This document shows, piece after piece, positions 39,092-48,305 of a DNA stretch of 64,000 nucleotides. The translations under genes were made by a program, and so were the position numbers. A model generated the notes under the pieces. That model had not been told where the DNA came from. It ran no database searches and saw only the letters and a list, made by a program, of their open reading frames with translations. Positions within the stretch are counted from its first letter, which is position 1. Each line of letters begins with the position of its first letter. Source of the DNA: an uncultured Roseateles sp. (GTDB lineage Bacteria > Pseudomonadota > Gammaproteobacteria > Burkholderiales > Burkholderiaceae_C); the NCBI RefSeq assembly GCF_913777145.1, contig NZ_CAJYPS010000011.1:1-64000 (forward strand), in the 5' to 3' direction.

Positions 39092-39877
39092 ATGATCAGG
39101 TTTTGCAGTCTGGGCAGCGGCAGCGCGGGCAATGCCACGCTGGTGGAAGCCAGCCAGGGCATCACCCAGACCCGGCTGCTGATAGACGCGGGCTTCAGCG
39201 AGCGCGAGCTGCTGCGGCGCCTGGCCCGCGCCGGCTGCGAGCCGCAAGACCTGGATGCGATCTTCATCACCCACGAACATGGCGACCACGTGGGCTGCGC
39301 CCTGGCCTTCGCGCAGCGGCATGGCCTGCGCCTGATCACCAGCCGCGGCAGCTGGCGCGCCATGGGCAGCGAACGCTTGCCGCGTGAGCAGTTGCACCTG
39401 GTGGCCGCCGGCGAGACGCTGGCCTGGGGAGACCTGGTGCTGCAGCCCTTTGCGGTGCCGCATGACGCCCAGGAGCCGCTGCAGCTGGTGCTGCACGACG
39501 GCCAGCGGCGGCTGGGCATCGTCACCGACCTGGGCTGCGCGCCCGACGGCGTGGCGCAGGCGCTGGCCGGCTGCTCAGCCCTGCTGCTGGAGTGCAACCA
39601 CGATGAAGACCTGCTGCGCCACGGCCCCTACCCGGCCAGCCTCAAGCGCCGCATCCTGGGCAGCCACGGCCATCTGTCCAACGCCGCCGCGGCCGATCTG
39701 CTGGCCCGCTGCCGGCACGACGGGCTGCGCGATGTGGTCGGCGCCCACCTGAGCGAGCGCAACAACACGCCGGCCCTGGCCCGCCACGCACTGGCCACGG
39801 TGCTGGGCGGCTCGGCCCAAGACATCCCGGTGGCCGATCCGCGCGAGGGCCTGACCTGGGTCACGGTCGGCGGCTGA
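39092..39877 (+). CDS. MBL-fold hydrolase, WalJ/YycJ-like
   Basis: This 261-aa metallo-beta-lactamase-fold protein has the zinc motif THEHGDHVG (about 62-70), GIVTDLG as a later ligand and SHGHLSN. It resembles Bacillus WalJ/YycJ, for which 5'-3' DNA exonuclease activity has been reported, and the ElaC-like group more distantly. It starts MIRFCSLGSGSAGN at ATG 39092; the open frame begins 36 bp earlier without a conserved sequence. It ends at a strong bidirectional terminator. Confidence 0.88.
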   Translation: MIRFCSLGSGSAGNATLVEASQGITQTRLLIDAGFSERELLRRLARAGCEPQDLDAIFITHEHGDHVGCALAFAQRHGLRLITSRGSWRAMGSERLPREQLHLVAAGETLAWGDLVLQPFAVPHDAQEPLQLVLHDGQRRLGIVTDLGCAPDGVAQALAGCSALLLECNHDEDLLRHGPYPASLKRRILGSHGHLSNAAAADLLARCRHDGLRDVVGAHLSERNNTPALARHALATVLGGSAQDIPVADPREGLTWVTVGG

Positions 39878-39904
39878 GGCCCAGGACGCGGCCCCCAGAC
39901 GCAA

Positions 39905-39938
39905 AAAAGCCGTCGCTGCTTGCGCAGCGACGGCTTTT
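39905..39938. terminator. Bidirectional terminator
   Basis: AAAAGCCGTCGCTGC (39905-39919) and GCAGCGACGGCTTTT (39924-39938) form a perfect 15-bp stem with a TTGC loop. A T-run on either strand lets it end both the hydrolase gene (plus) and the small lipoprotein gene (minus). Confidence 0.92.
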
Positions 39939-39956
39939 CGCGTCGGGACGAAGTGA

Positions 39957-40163
39957 TTACTTCGAAGCGGCGGAAGCACCAGCGTCGGCAGCCGAAGCGC
40001 CAGCGTCAGCAGCGCTGGCGGCGGATGCGGGCTCGGAAGCCACGGGAGCCGGCTCCGAAGCGGCCACCGGAGCGGGAGCAGCAGCGGGTTCTTCAGCCTT
40101 CTTGCTGCAAGCGCTCAGAGCCACAGCAGCCAGCAGGGAAGCCAACAGGATCGACTTTTTCAT
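39957..40163 (-). CDS. Small Ala/Pro-rich lipoprotein
   Basis: The 68-aa product has a lipoprotein signal with lipobox LSAC (Cys19), two Lys after the Cys, and a low-complexity tail of Ala, Pro, Ser, Glu and Asp with a tandem AADAGAS unit. The length and composition resemble short abundant lipoproteins found throughout Burkholderiales, for which no function is known. GAGGACAA lies just ahead of ATG 40163. The leader upstream contains an inverted repeat GGTGCAC/GTGCACC (40187-40193 / 40211-40217). A perfect TATAAT on the minus strand (40293-40298) implies a leader of about 120 nt. Confidence 0.8.
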   Translation of the reverse strand: MKKSILLASLLAAVALSACSKKAEEPAAAPAPVAASEPAPVASEPASAASAADAGASAADAGASAASK

Positions 40164-40292
40164 ACTTGTCCTCAGACGTTTAAGACGGTGCACACCATAA
40201 CTTTGGGGTCGTGCACCAGTGCCAGGCACCGGCGGCCGACCCCGACAGAAAAGACGCGGAAAACCTCGAGCGCTTCCCTCGCCTAGCCTTCA

Positions 40293-40298
40293 ATTATA
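40293..40298 (-). promoter_or_regulatory. Candidate -10 box (TATAAT) for the small lipoprotein gene
   Basis: Read on the minus strand, this is a perfect TATAAT in otherwise GC-rich DNA. No good TTGACA lies at the right distance. It may drive the lipoprotein gene at 40163 with a leader of about 120 nt. Confidence 0.4.
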
Positions 40299-40320
40299 GG
40301 GCTTGCCGCAGTGCCAAACT

Positions 40321-40815
40321 TCACAGCCCTAACGTCGTGGGCGCAAATGATTCGCCGGACCGTTGCGCGATGGCATCAAACCACTCGCGCCCGCGACGGT
40401 AGTCACCCGCCTCCAGGCTCAGCTCGCCCCGCCACAGACGCGAGTCCAGCAAGCGCAGCGACAGCTTGGCCTCGCGCGTCTCGATCAGCAGCAGCGCCTG
40501 GGGTGCGCCTTGCGGGTTCACCTCAGGCTCCAGCGCACGGGCCTGCACGCAATGTGCGTAATCGCGCCGCCAGCGCACGAAGCGCGGGTGCTGGCGGGCC
40601 AGGTCTTCATACTGCTGGGCCAGCAGCTGCAGTTGGCGCCCCGGCCCGGCCCAGCGCGTGAGCGCCTGCAGCAGCCCGTCGTCCGACCAGGGCCAGTCCA
40701 CCAGTCGGGCGTCCCAGGCATGCAGCAGCCGGGCATCGGCCGCCAGTCCCCATTGCAGCGCCTGCAGCAGCGCCTGGCGGGCCGCCGCAAGGCCGCTGAA
40801 GGCACCAGGCGTCAT
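40321..40815 (-). CDS. Hypothetical protein coupled to roxA
   Basis: The product is 164 aa, soluble, Leu/Ala/Arg-rich and mostly helical, with no signal peptide (GLAAARQALLQALQWG near the start, ALLLIETREAKLSLRLLDSRLW towards the end). I do not recognise the family. The ATG overlaps the roxA stop (ATGA), so it is translated with the ribosomal protein hydroxylase. An upstream frame extension to 40851 lies inside roxA and is not used. Confidence 0.75.
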   Translation of the reverse strand: MTPGAFSGLAAARQALLQALQWGLAADARLLHAWDARLVDWPWSDDGLLQALTRWAGPGRQLQLLAQQYEDLARQHPRFVRWRRDYAHCVQARALEPEVNPQGAPQALLLIETREAKLSLRLLDSRLWRGELSLEAGDYRRGREWFDAIAQRSGESFAPTTLGL

Positions 40816-41927
40816 GCGATCAGCGGCTGCACCCAGCCGTCCTCGGCCCATTGGTCCAGCAGCTCGCGCGCGCCCTCGGACAATCGCGCCACATCGGCGG
40901 CGCTCAGCACGCGCTCATCGGCCAGCCGACGCATCAGGCGTGCATCGCGACCACCGGCCCGGAAGCTCTCGCCGTTCAGGAACACATGGGCCGTGTCGTA
41001 GAGCATGCGGCTGCGCCGGTCGAGCGCAACACCTGACCCGGACGGCAACCGGGCGCCGGGCTCGAACCACACCTGGGCCTTGAGCTCGCTCAGCGCCTCG
41101 CCGAGCGCGCGCTCCAGCGCAAGCGGCTGCTGCACCGCCAGCGCCACCGCGCGCCGCGCAAAGGCCTGCAGCTCGGGCGGCACCAGGCCGGGCGTGTCGG
41201 TGGCCGCCTGGCGCGGGTCGGCATACAGCCTGGCGGCGGGATCCAGCTCGTCGATCAGGCGCGGCAGCAGCTCGGCAGCCAGCGCCGGGCCGGTGGTGGC
41301 GCGAAAACCCACGGACGCGGTCATGCAGCCCGGCCCCTCGGCGATGCCGTCGTGCGCCCAGCGCGGCGGCAGGTAGAGCATGTCGCCCGGCTCCAGCACG
41401 AACTCCTCCTCGGCCTTGAAGTTCGCGATGATCTTCAGCGGCACACCTTCCAGCATCTGCGCGTCCTTCTGCGCGGCGATGCGCCAGCGGCGCTGACCGG
41501 CCAGCTGGATCAGGAACACGTCGTAGGAGTCGAAGTGCGGGCCCACGCCGCCGCCCTGGCTGGCGACCGACAGCATCAGGTCGTCCAGCCGCGCATCCGG
41601 GATGAAGCGGAAGCGATCCATCAGCGCGCGCGCCGCGTCCAGGTGCTGCTCCAGCCCCTGCACCAGCAGCGTCCAGCCCGGCTTGCTCATCGCCGGCAGG
41701 CGCGCCACGGGGCCGCGCTTGAGCTTCCACTGGCCGTCGAACGAGGTCACGAGGCGGGATTCGACATCATCCCGCGCGGCCAGCGCCGCCAGTTCCTTGA
41801 GCGCCGCCGGCGGCTGAGCCCCAGGGAAGGCCTGGCGCACCAGCAAGGGCTTTTTCTGCCAGTGGCGGCGCATGAACTGGGCCGGGCTGAGGCCGGCGAG
41901 CATGGGGGTGGGCTGATCAATCTGCAT
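40812..41927 (-). CDS. roxA: Ribosomal protein uL16 3-hydroxylase (JmjC/cupin)
   Basis: This is an Fe(II)/2-oxoglutarate oxygenase like E. coli YcfD/RoxA, which hydroxylates an arginine of ribosomal protein uL16. The 371-aa protein (E. coli 373) has the iron triad His131-x-Asp133 in GPHFDSYD and His192 in PPRWAHDG, with QLAGQRRWRI between them. The C-terminal dimerisation/winged-helix part ends with a short acidic/hydrophobic helix. It is divergent from slyD across 41 bp and coupled to a 164-aa unknown. Confidence 0.92.
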   Translation of the reverse strand: MQIDQPTPMLAGLSPAQFMRRHWQKKPLLVRQAFPGAQPPAALKELAALAARDDVESRLVTSFDGQWKLKRGPVARLPAMSKPGWTLLVQGLEQHLDAARALMDRFRFIPDARLDDLMLSVASQGGGVGPHFDSYDVFLIQLAGQRRWRIAAQKDAQMLEGVPLKIIANFKAEEEFVLEPGDMLYLPPRWAHDGIAEGPGCMTASVGFRATTGPALAAELLPRLIDELDPAARLYADPRQAATDTPGLVPPELQAFARRAVALAVQQPLALERALGEALSELKAQVWFEPGARLPSGSGVALDRRSRMLYDTAHVFLNGESFRAGGRDARLMRRLADERVLSAADVARLSEGARELLDQWAEDGWVQPLIA

Positions 41928-41968
41928 GCCGGCATTGTGCCCAGGGGGGCTGTGGGAAAATTGATCTC

Positions 41969-42490
41969 ATGCAAGTGACCCGCCCCTGTGTCGTCTCCCT
42001 GCGCTGGAGACTCGAAGATGCCCAGGGCCAGTTGATCGACGAACTGGCCGAATCCATGGAATTCCTGCTCGGGGGCGACGACCTCTTTGCCAAGGTCGAG
42101 GCCGCGCTGGAGGGCCAGGAGGCCGGCTTCGAGACCGACCTCGCGCTGCAGCCCGAGGAGGCCTTCGGCGACTACGACTCCGGTCTGGTCTGCTTCGAGG
42201 CCCGCGCGCTCTTTCCCAAGGACGTGGAACCCGGCATGCAGTTCGAGGGCCTGCCCGAAGGCGCGGCCACCGAGGGCATGCCCACCGAGGCCATCTACAC
42301 CGTCACCGAGGTCTACCCGGAGCATGTGGTGCTGGACGGCAACCACCCGCTGGCCGGCATAGGCCTGCGCATGCACCTGAAGCTGATGGATGTGCGCCCC
42401 GCCACGGAAGAGGAAATCCAGGCTGGTTCGGTCGGTGAGCCCATCTTCATGGTGCAGACCGGCGCACCGCCGGACGAGCCGGTGCACTGA
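41969..42490 (+). CDS. slyD: FKBP-type peptidyl-prolyl isomerase, SlyD-like
   Basis: This 173-aa prolyl cis-trans isomerase/chaperone has an FKBP domain interrupted by an insert-in-flap chaperone domain (about 70-130) and the family motif DGNHPLAG. The His-rich, metal-binding tail of E. coli SlyD is missing; the end is acidic ([12 protein letters not shown]). A role in nickel delivery is therefore less likely than general folding. A strong terminator follows. Confidence 0.88.
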   Translation: MQVTRPCVVSLRWRLEDAQGQLIDELAESMEFLLGGDDLFAKVEAALEGQEAGFETDLALQPEEAFGDYDSGLVCFEARALFPKDVEPGMQFEGLPEGAATEGMPTEAIYTVTEVYPEHVVLDGNHPLAGIGLRMHLKLMDVRPATEEEIQAGSVGEPIFMVQTGAPPDEPVH

Positions 42491-42501
42491 TCCCCATAGA
42501 C

Positions 42502-42539
42502 AACGGGCGCCCCAAGTCTCCTCGGGGCGCCCGTTTTTT
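42502..42539 (+). terminator. Rho-independent terminator after slyD
   Basis: AACGGGCGCCCC (42502-42513) pairs with GGGGCGCCCGTT (42524-42535) over 12 bp and is followed by TTTTTT. It lies at the convergent point with dut and may also slow minus-strand transcription. Confidence 0.92.
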
Positions 42540-42554
42540 CTTCAGCCGAGGGTG

Positions 42555-43004
42555 TCAGGCCTTGCCGGTGGAACCGAAGCCGCCCTCGCCGCGCGCCGAG
42601 GCCTCGAAGCTGTCCACACGCCGGAAGCTGGCCTGCACCACCGGCACGATGACCAGCTGCGCGATGCGCTCGAAGGGCTGGATGGTGAACTCGGCCTGGC
42701 CGCGGTTCCAGCAGCTGACCATCAGCTGGCCCTGGTAGTCGCTGTCGATCAGGCCCACCAGATTGCCCAGCACGATGCCATGCTTGTGGCCCAGACCGGA
42801 GCGCGGCAGGATGATGGCGGCAAGACCTGGATCCGCGATGTGGATGGCCAGGCCCGTGGGGATCAGCGTGGTCTGGCCCGGGGCCAGCGTGATGGGTGCG
42901 TCCAGGCAGGCACGCAGGTCCATGCCCGCGCTGCCGGGAGTCGCATGTGCTGGGATCTGCTCGGCCATGCGGGCGTCGAGCACTTGCAGGTCTATGGAAT
43001 GCAT
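42555..43004 (-). CDS. dut: Deoxyuridine 5'-triphosphate nucleotidohydrolase
   Basis: dUTPase hydrolyses dUTP to dUMP and pyrophosphate, keeping uracil out of DNA and feeding dTMP synthesis. The 149-aa protein has the five motifs of the trimeric family: [34 protein letters not shown] and the C-terminal GEGGFGSTG arm. Its ATG shares a base with the coaBC stop (TGATG). It is the last gene of the long minus-strand unit that begins with the nucleoside importer. Confidence 0.96.
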   Translation of the reverse strand: MHSIDLQVLDARMAEQIPAHATPGSAGMDLRACLDAPITLAPGQTTLIPTGLAIHIADPGLAAIILPRSGLGHKHGIVLGNLVGLIDSDYQGQLMVSCWNRGQAEFTIQPFERIAQLVIVPVVQASFRRVDSFEASARGEGGFGSTGKA

Positions 43005-44206
43005 CAGAGTCGGGTGGAGAGGTCGCGGATCAGTTCGCGCGCCAGGCTGAGCTTGTCGGCCCGGGGCAGCTCGCGCTGGCCCTGCTCGTCGATCAGCAGC
43101 AGCGCGTTGTCGTCGCGGCCGAAGGTGGCGGGGCCCAGATTGGCCACGATCAGCGGGATGCCCTTGCGGCGGCGCTTGGCCTCGGCATGCTCGGCCAGCT
43201 TCTCGCTCTCGGCCGCAAAGCCCACGCAGAACGGCGGTTGCGGCAGGCGCGCGACCGCGGCCAGGATGTCGGGGTTCTCGGCCATCGCAATCGTCGGCGC
43301 GGTCACCGCGCCTTCGGCCTTCTTGAGCTTGTGCTTGTGCACCTGGGCGGGCCGCCAATCGGCCACCGCGGCGGTGGCGATGAAGGCGTCCTGCTGGCCG
43401 GCCAGCGGCAGCACCGCGTCAAACATCTGCTGCGCGGTCTGCACGTCGATGCGGCGCACACCGGGCGGTGTGGGCAGGCTCACCGGGCCGGCCACCAGCG
43501 TGACCGCGGCGCCCGCCTCGGCCGCGGCCTGCGCGATCGCGAAGCCCATCTTGCCGCTGGAGTGGTTGGTGATGCCGCGCACCGGGTCTATGGGTTCGAA
43601 GGTGGGGCCCGCCGTGACCAGCAGCGCGCGGCCGCGCAGCGGCTTGGGCGCGAGGAACAGCAGCAGCTGATCGAAGATCTGCTGCGCCTCCAGCATGCGG
43701 CCGTCGCCGATCTCGCCGCAGGCCTGGTCACCCGCGGCCGGGCCCAGCACGGTGGCGCCGTCGGCCTTGAGCTGGGCGACATTGCGCTGCGTGGCCGGGT
43801 GGGCCCACATCTCGCGGTTCATCGCCGGCACCACCAGCAGCGGGCATTCCTCGATGCGGCGGGCCAGCGCGGTCAGCGCAATCAGCTCGTCCGCCCGCCC
43901 CTGGGCCAGCGCGGCCATCATGTCGGCACTGGCCGGCGCCACCAGCATCGCGTCGGCCTCGCGGCTGAGGTTGATATGGGGCATGTGGTTGGGCTGGCGC
44001 GCATCCCACTGGGTCAGCACCACCTCGCGGCCCGACAGCGCCTGCATGGTCACCGGCGTGATGAACTGCTGCGCGGCCTCGCTCATCATCACCTGCACGC
44101 TGGCCCCGGCCTTTACGAGCAGACGGGTCAGCTCGGCGATCTTGTAGCCGGCGATGCCGCCGCTCATCGCCAGCAGGATGTGCTTGCCGTGCAGGGGATT
44201 GCTCAT
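43004..44206 (-). CDS. coaBC: Phosphopantothenoylcysteine decarboxylase / phosphopantothenate-cysteine ligase
   Basis: This bifunctional enzyme of coenzyme A synthesis acts after pantothenate kinase. The N-terminal flavodoxin-like decarboxylase (CoaC) shows SGGIAGYK, the HINLS active-site His, PAMNREMW and the catalytic Cys in [10 protein letters not shown]. The C-terminal ligase (CoaB) shows [21 protein letters not shown]. At 400 aa the length is typical. Both ends overlap neighbours by one base (TGATG with trmB and with dut). Confidence 0.96.
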   Translation of the reverse strand: MSNPLHGKHILLAMSGGIAGYKIAELTRLLVKAGASVQVMMSEAAQQFITPVTMQALSGREVVLTQWDARQPNHMPHINLSREADAMLVAPASADMMAALAQGRADELIALTALARRIEECPLLVVPAMNREMWAHPATQRNVAQLKADGATVLGPAAGDQACGEIGDGRMLEAQQIFDQLLLFLAPKPLRGRALLVTAGPTFEPIDPVRGITNHSSGKMGFAIAQAAAEAGAAVTLVAGPVSLPTPPGVRRIDVQTAQQMFDAVLPLAGQQDAFIATAAVADWRPAQVHKHKLKKAEGAVTAPTIAMAENPDILAAVARLPQPPFCVGFAAESEKLAEHAEAKRRRKGIPLIVANLGPATFGRDDNALLLIDEQGQRELPRADKLSLARELIRDLSTRL

Positions 44207-44922
44207 CAGCGCTTCCTGAACACCAGATCCCAGACGCCATGGCCCAGGCGCAAGCCGCGGGCCTCGAACTTGGTCAGCGGCCGATAGGCCGGCTTGTCAG
44301 CATAGCCGGCCGCGGTGTTCTGCAGCTGCGGCTCGGCGGACAGCACCTCCAGCATCTGCTCCGCATAGGGCTGCCAGTCGGTTGCGCAATGCAGATAGCC
44401 GCCGGGGGCCAGGTGTTGCACCAGCTGGGCCACAAAGGCCGGCTGTATCAGGCGGCGCTTGTTGTGGCGCTTCTTGTGCCACGGATCGGGGAAGAAGATG
44501 TGCACGCCGGCGAGCACGCCCTCGCCCACCATGTCGCGCAGCATCTCGACCGCATCATGCTGCACGATGCGGATGTTGCCGATCTGCTTCTCGTCGATCA
44601 GCTTGAGCAGCGCGCCCACGCCGGGCTCGTGCACCTCGCAGCCTATGAAGTCGTGATCCGGCAGGGTCTGCGCAATCTCGGCGGTGGCGCCGCCCATGCC
44701 AAAGCCTATCTCCAGCACCACGGGCGCGCTGCGGCCAAAGGTGGCGGCCAGGTCCAGGCGCTCGGGTTTGTAGGGCAGCACGAACTTGGGGCCCAGCTCG
44801 GCCAGCGCCTTGATCTGGCCCGTGCCCATGCGGCCGGCGCGCGTGACGAAACTCTTGATCGCGCGGCGCGGCGCTTCGGCGGGCTGTGCGCCCTCGGGCA
44901 GGTCCTTGGGGTCGCTCATCAT
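44206..44922 (-). CDS. trmB: tRNA (guanine-N7-)-methyltransferase
   Basis: TrmB methylates G46 of tRNA variable loops using SAM. The 238-aa protein has LEIGFGMGG (SAM loop), the diagnostic [13 protein letters not shown] and the C-terminal [17 protein letters not shown]. Two consecutive ATGs start the gene. The first overlaps the deoA stop (ATGA), the second abuts it (TGATG), so translation is coupled whichever is used. Confidence 0.96.
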   Translation of the reverse strand: MMSDPKDLPEGAQPAEAPRRAIKSFVTRAGRMGTGQIKALAELGPKFVLPYKPERLDLAATFGRSAPVVLEIGFGMGGATAEIAQTLPDHDFIGCEVHEPGVGALLKLIDEKQIGNIRIVQHDAVEMLRDMVGEGVLAGVHIFFPDPWHKKRHNKRRLIQPAFVAQLVQHLAPGGYLHCATDWQPYAEQMLEVLSAEPQLQNTAAGYADKPAYRPLTKFEARGLRLGHGVWDLVFRKR

Positions 44923-46232
44923 CCAACCTCGGCCATGACCATGGGCGTGGCGGCCACGTCGGCATCGCCCAGCGTGCAGGCGGCGAGATAGGACGCCACC
45001 GCGCGATCGGCCGCGGCCTCGTCGGCCGCATGCACCAGGGCCAGCGGCTCGCCGGCCGCGAAGCGCGTGCCCACGGCCTGCACCGCCGAGAAGCCCACGC
45101 GCATGTCGATCGCGTCACCGGCCTTGCGGCGGCCGCCGCCCAACTCGACGATGAGCACGCCCAGGTCGCGCGTGGCCATGGACTGCAGCACGCCGGCACG
45201 CGGCGCGGGCACCGGCTTCACCACCGGCGCGGCGGCCAGGTAGGCCGAGGGCTTGTCCAGCAGGTCAGCCGGGCCGCCCAGCGCCGCCACCATCTGTGCG
45301 AACTTCTCGGCCGCGGCACCGGAATCCAGCGCGGCCTGCAGCTTCACGCGGGCGGCGGCCGTGTCGGGGGCCAACTGGCCCAGCACCAGCATCTCGGCGC
45401 ACAGCGCGAGGGTCACCTCGTGCAGGCGGACTTCGCGCGGACCATCGCCCTTGAGGTAGCGGATGGTTTCCCAGATCTCCAGCGCATTGCCGACATCGCT
45501 GCCCAGGATCTGGTTCATGTCGGTGATCAGCGCGCGGGTCTTGAGGCCCGCGCCACCAGCCACGGCAACGATGCTCTGGGCCAGCTCCTGCGCGAACTCG
45601 GGCGTGGCCGCGAACGCGCCATTGCCGCACTTGATGTCCATGGCCAGGCCCTCGAGGCCGGCCGCCAGCTTCTTGGACAGGATGGATGCGGTGATCAGCG
45701 GCACGCTCTCCACCGTGGCGGTGACGTCGCGCGTCGCGTAGAAGCGCTTGTCGGCCGGCGCCAGGTCGGCGGTCTGGCCGATGATGGCGCAGCCCAAGGA
45801 CCGCACCAGCTGGTCGAACTTCGCCGGCTCCGGCGTGGTGCTGTAGCCGGGAATGGCTTCGAGCTTGTCCACGGTGCCGCCGGTGTGACCCAGGCCGCGG
45901 CCCGCGATCATGGGCACATAGCCGCCGCAGGCCGCCACCATGGGCGCCAGCATCAGGCTGACCTTGTCGCCCACGCCGCCGCTGCTGTGCTTGTCCAGGA
46001 TGGGGCCGGGCATGTCGGGCCAGCGCATCACGCGGCCGGAGTTCATCATCGCGCGGGTCAGCAGCACCGCCTCGTCACGGCCCATGCCGCGCAGGAACAC
46101 CGCCATGCCCAGCGCGGCCACCTGACCCTCGCTCCAGGAGTTGTCCACCAGGCCGCGGACGAAATGGTTGATCTGGGCCTCGTTGAGGGCCTGGCCGTCG
46201 CGCTTGGCGCGGATGATTTCTTGAGCAAGCAT
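44919..46232 (-). CDS. deoA: Thymidine phosphorylase
   Basis: DeoA splits thymidine, and deoxyuridine, with phosphate to give the base and deoxyribose 1-phosphate. The 437-aa protein carries the nucleoside-phosphorylase signature at about residues 80-120 ([10 protein letters not shown] ... [15 protein letters not shown]). It lies 29 bp after deoC and overlaps trmB. With cdd and deoC it forms the pyrimidine deoxynucleoside catabolic route. Confidence 0.95.
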   Translation of the reverse strand: MLAQEIIRAKRDGQALNEAQINHFVRGLVDNSWSEGQVAALGMAVFLRGMGRDEAVLLTRAMMNSGRVMRWPDMPGPILDKHSSGGVGDKVSLMLAPMVAACGGYVPMIAGRGLGHTGGTVDKLEAIPGYSTTPEPAKFDQLVRSLGCAIIGQTADLAPADKRFYATRDVTATVESVPLITASILSKKLAAGLEGLAMDIKCGNGAFAATPEFAQELAQSIVAVAGGAGLKTRALITDMNQILGSDVGNALEIWETIRYLKGDGPREVRLHEVTLALCAEMLVLGQLAPDTAAARVKLQAALDSGAAAEKFAQMVAALGGPADLLDKPSAYLAAAPVVKPVPAPRAGVLQSMATRDLGVLIVELGGGRRKAGDAIDMRVGFSAVQAVGTRFAAGEPLALVHAADEAAADRAVASYLAACTLGDADVAATPMVMAEVG

Positions 46233-46261
46233 GGTGCAAAGGGCGGCCGCAGCCGCCTGGG

Positions 46262-47038
46262 TCAGTAGGCCGCGGTGGAGGCCGTGGAGGCCGCGCCGGA
46301 CAGCACCGCCTCGATGTCGGTCAGCAGGCCGCTGGCGCCGAAGCGCAGGCGCTGCGGGTTCAGCGCGCCCGCGCCCAGCGCGGCCTGGGCCTGGGCGATG
46401 TAGCCGGCCGCGTCCAGCACCGAGCGCACGCCGCCCGAGGCCTTGAAGCCGGCGGACGACAGGCCGCTGGTCGCGATCTCCTTGAGCATCACCGCCGCCG
46501 CCTCGGGCGTGGCGCCCACCGCGGTCTTGCCGGTGCTGGTCTTCACGAAGTCGGCACCGGCGGCCAGGGCCAGGCGGGTCGCCTGGGCGATCAGCTCGGG
46601 CTTCTTCAGCTCGCCGGATTCGATGATGACCTTGAGCGTCAGCGGCTCGCTGGCCTCGCGCACCGCGGACAGGAAGTCCGCGACCTCGTCACCGGCCTCG
46701 TCGGCCAGCAGCGCGCGCCATGGCAGCACCACATCCACCTCGTTGCCACCGGCGGACGCGATCGCCTCCACATCGGCCAGCGCGCGCTTGATGTCCAGCG
46801 CGCCGTCGGGGAAGTCGGCCACGGCCGCCACCTTGATATGGGCCGGCAGCGCCGCCCGCGCCTGGGCCACGAAGCGCGGCCACACGCACACAGCCGCCAC
46901 GTCACCATGGACCGAGCGGGCGCGCTGGCACAGCGCGGCGATGTCGTCCGGCGTGTCGGCATCGTTCAGGCTGGTCAGATCCAGGCAGGCCAGCGCGATG
47001 CGCGCGGCGGCCTGCAGGTCGCGGCCGTCGGCGCTCAC
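46262..47038 (-). CDS. deoC: Deoxyribose-phosphate aldolase
   Basis: DeoC cleaves 2-deoxyribose 5-phosphate to glyceraldehyde 3-phosphate and acetaldehyde. The 258-aa protein has the Schiff-base Lys166 in DFVKTSTGK and the second lysine in GFKASGG. The start is GTG and overlaps the stop of the purine nucleoside phosphorylase gene (GTGA). No phosphopentomutase (deoB) gene is in the unit, so conversion of deoxyribose 1-phosphate must be encoded elsewhere. Confidence 0.95.
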   Translation of the reverse strand: MSADGRDLQAAARIALACLDLTSLNDADTPDDIAALCQRARSVHGDVAAVCVWPRFVAQARAALPAHIKVAAVADFPDGALDIKRALADVEAIASAGGNEVDVVLPWRALLADEAGDEVADFLSAVREASEPLTLKVIIESGELKKPELIAQATRLALAAGADFVKTSTGKTAVGATPEAAAVMLKEIATSGLSSAGFKASGGVRSVLDAAGYIAQAQAALGAGALNPQRLRFGASGLLTDIEAVLSGAASTASTAAY

Positions 47039-47871
47039 AGCGCCACGTCCTTGAGGCTGGCCACCAGTTGGGCCAGGAAGCTGGCGGCGCGCTCGCCCGA
47101 GGCCTGGGCCTGCTTGAGGGTCAGGTCGTGCGTCAGCGCCTCGGCCGACAGGCCGGCCGCCATATTGGTCATCAGCGCCAGGCCCATGACCTTGAGGCCG
47201 GCGTGGCGGGCCAGGATGGTCTCGGGCACGGTGCTCATGCCCACCGCGTCGGCGCCCCAGGCGGCGAACATGCGGATCTCGGCGGCGGTTTCGAACTGCG
47301 GGCCCAGTGCCCAGCAGTAGGTGCCCTCACCCAGCATCAGGCCCTCGTTCTTGGCCAGCTGCAGCGCGTGGCGGCGCAGCTCGGGGTCGTAGGCGCCCAC
47401 CATGTCAACGAAGCGGCCACTGCCGGGCTCGCCCACCAGCGGGCTGCGCTGCGGCGCGTTGATGTGGTCGGCGATCAGCATCAGGCTGCCCGGCGGCATG
47501 TGGCTGCGCAGCGAGCCCGAGGCATTGGTCTGCAGCAGCAGCTTCACGCCCCAGGCCTTCAGCGTGCGGATGGCGCCGGCCATGCCGGTGCATTCGCCAC
47601 TCTCGTAGGTGTGGGCGCGGCCGCGCAGCATGATCACGCGCTGCTCGCCCAGACGGCCCACGACCACCTCGTTCACATGGCCTTCGACCTTGGGCTGCGG
47701 GAAGGCCGGCAGCTCGGTGTAGGCCAGGCTCTTGGCGTCCTGCACCAGCGAGGCCGCACCGGCCCAGCCGGAGCCCAGCACCACGGCCACTTCGGGCGCA
47801 TCGCCAAACAGGGATTGCAGCTTCTCGACGCTCGCGGGGATCGCGACGCCGAGCTTTTGATGATCGATCAT
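47035..47871 (-). CDS. punA: Purine-nucleoside phosphorylase (trimeric, PNP/MTAP family)
   Basis: This enzyme phosphorolyses purine (deoxy)nucleosides to base and (deoxy)ribose 1-phosphate. The 278-aa protein resembles the trimeric inosine/guanosine type, with VVLGSGWA, RGRAHTYESG, QTNASGSL, GPQFETAAEIRMFAAWGADAVGMSTVPE and the late MTNMAAGL. It is not the hexameric E. coli DeoD type. GAGG five bases ahead of ATG 47871 is a good ribosome binding site. It lies 7 bp after cdd and overlaps deoC. Confidence 0.93.
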   Translation of the reverse strand: MIDHQKLGVAIPASVEKLQSLFGDAPEVAVVLGSGWAGAASLVQDAKSLAYTELPAFPQPKVEGHVNEVVVGRLGEQRVIMLRGRAHTYESGECTGMAGAIRTLKAWGVKLLLQTNASGSLRSHMPPGSLMLIADHINAPQRSPLVGEPGSGRFVDMVGAYDPELRRHALQLAKNEGLMLGEGTYCWALGPQFETAAEIRMFAAWGADAVGMSTVPETILARHAGLKVMGLALMTNMAAGLSAEALTHDLTLKQAQASGERAASFLAQLVASLKDVAL

Positions 47872-47878
47872 GGGAACC

Positions 47879-48295
47879 TCAGAATTTCAAATGGGATGGC
47901 CCGAAGCTGTGCGGCAGCAGTTCGGCCAGGGTCCAGCGGCCACGGATGCCGCTGGGGTCGCCGACGATGACGACGAGATCGTAGGGCACGGAGAACTCAC
48001 GCAGCTTCTGGCGGCAGCCGCCGCAGGGCGTGATGAGATCGGGGCCGGGGCCGGTGACCAGCACCGCCTTGGCCTGCTTGCCGCCGGCCATCAGCATCGC
48101 GGTCAGCGCCGAGGGCTCGGCGCACCAGCCCTGCGGGTAGGACGCATTCTCCATGTTGGCGCCGATGTGGATGCGGCCCTGTTCGTCCAGGATGGCCGCG
48201 CCGACCCGGTACTTCGAGTAGGGTGCATGCGAGAACTCGCGCGCACGCAGCGACTCGGCCAACAGGCGGTCCAGAACGTCTTGGCTCAGCTCCAT
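47879..48295 (-). CDS. cdd: Cytidine deaminase
   Basis: This zinc enzyme deaminates cytidine and deoxycytidine to uridine and deoxyuridine. The 138-aa product is of the short tetrameric type, with Cys58-Ala-Glu60 (ligand and catalytic proton shuttle) and Pro-Cys91-Gly-Gly-Cys94. AAGGAAGG precedes the ATG. It sits 10 bp behind the second permease gene, directly tying nucleoside import to catabolism. Confidence 0.95.
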   Translation of the reverse strand: MELSQDVLDRLLAESLRAREFSHAPYSKYRVGAAILDEQGRIHIGANMENASYPQGWCAEPSALTAMLMAGGKQAKAVLVTGPGPDLITPCGGCRQKLREFSVPYDLVVIVGDPSGIRGRWTLAELLPHSFGPSHLKF

Positions 48296-48305
48296 CGGCC
48301 TTCCT

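Noticed and set aside
36545..39496. 983-residue minus-strand open frame over dapA and bamC
   Set aside because: It is antisense to dapA, bamC and the MBL hydrolase, all well supported. No motif is visible.
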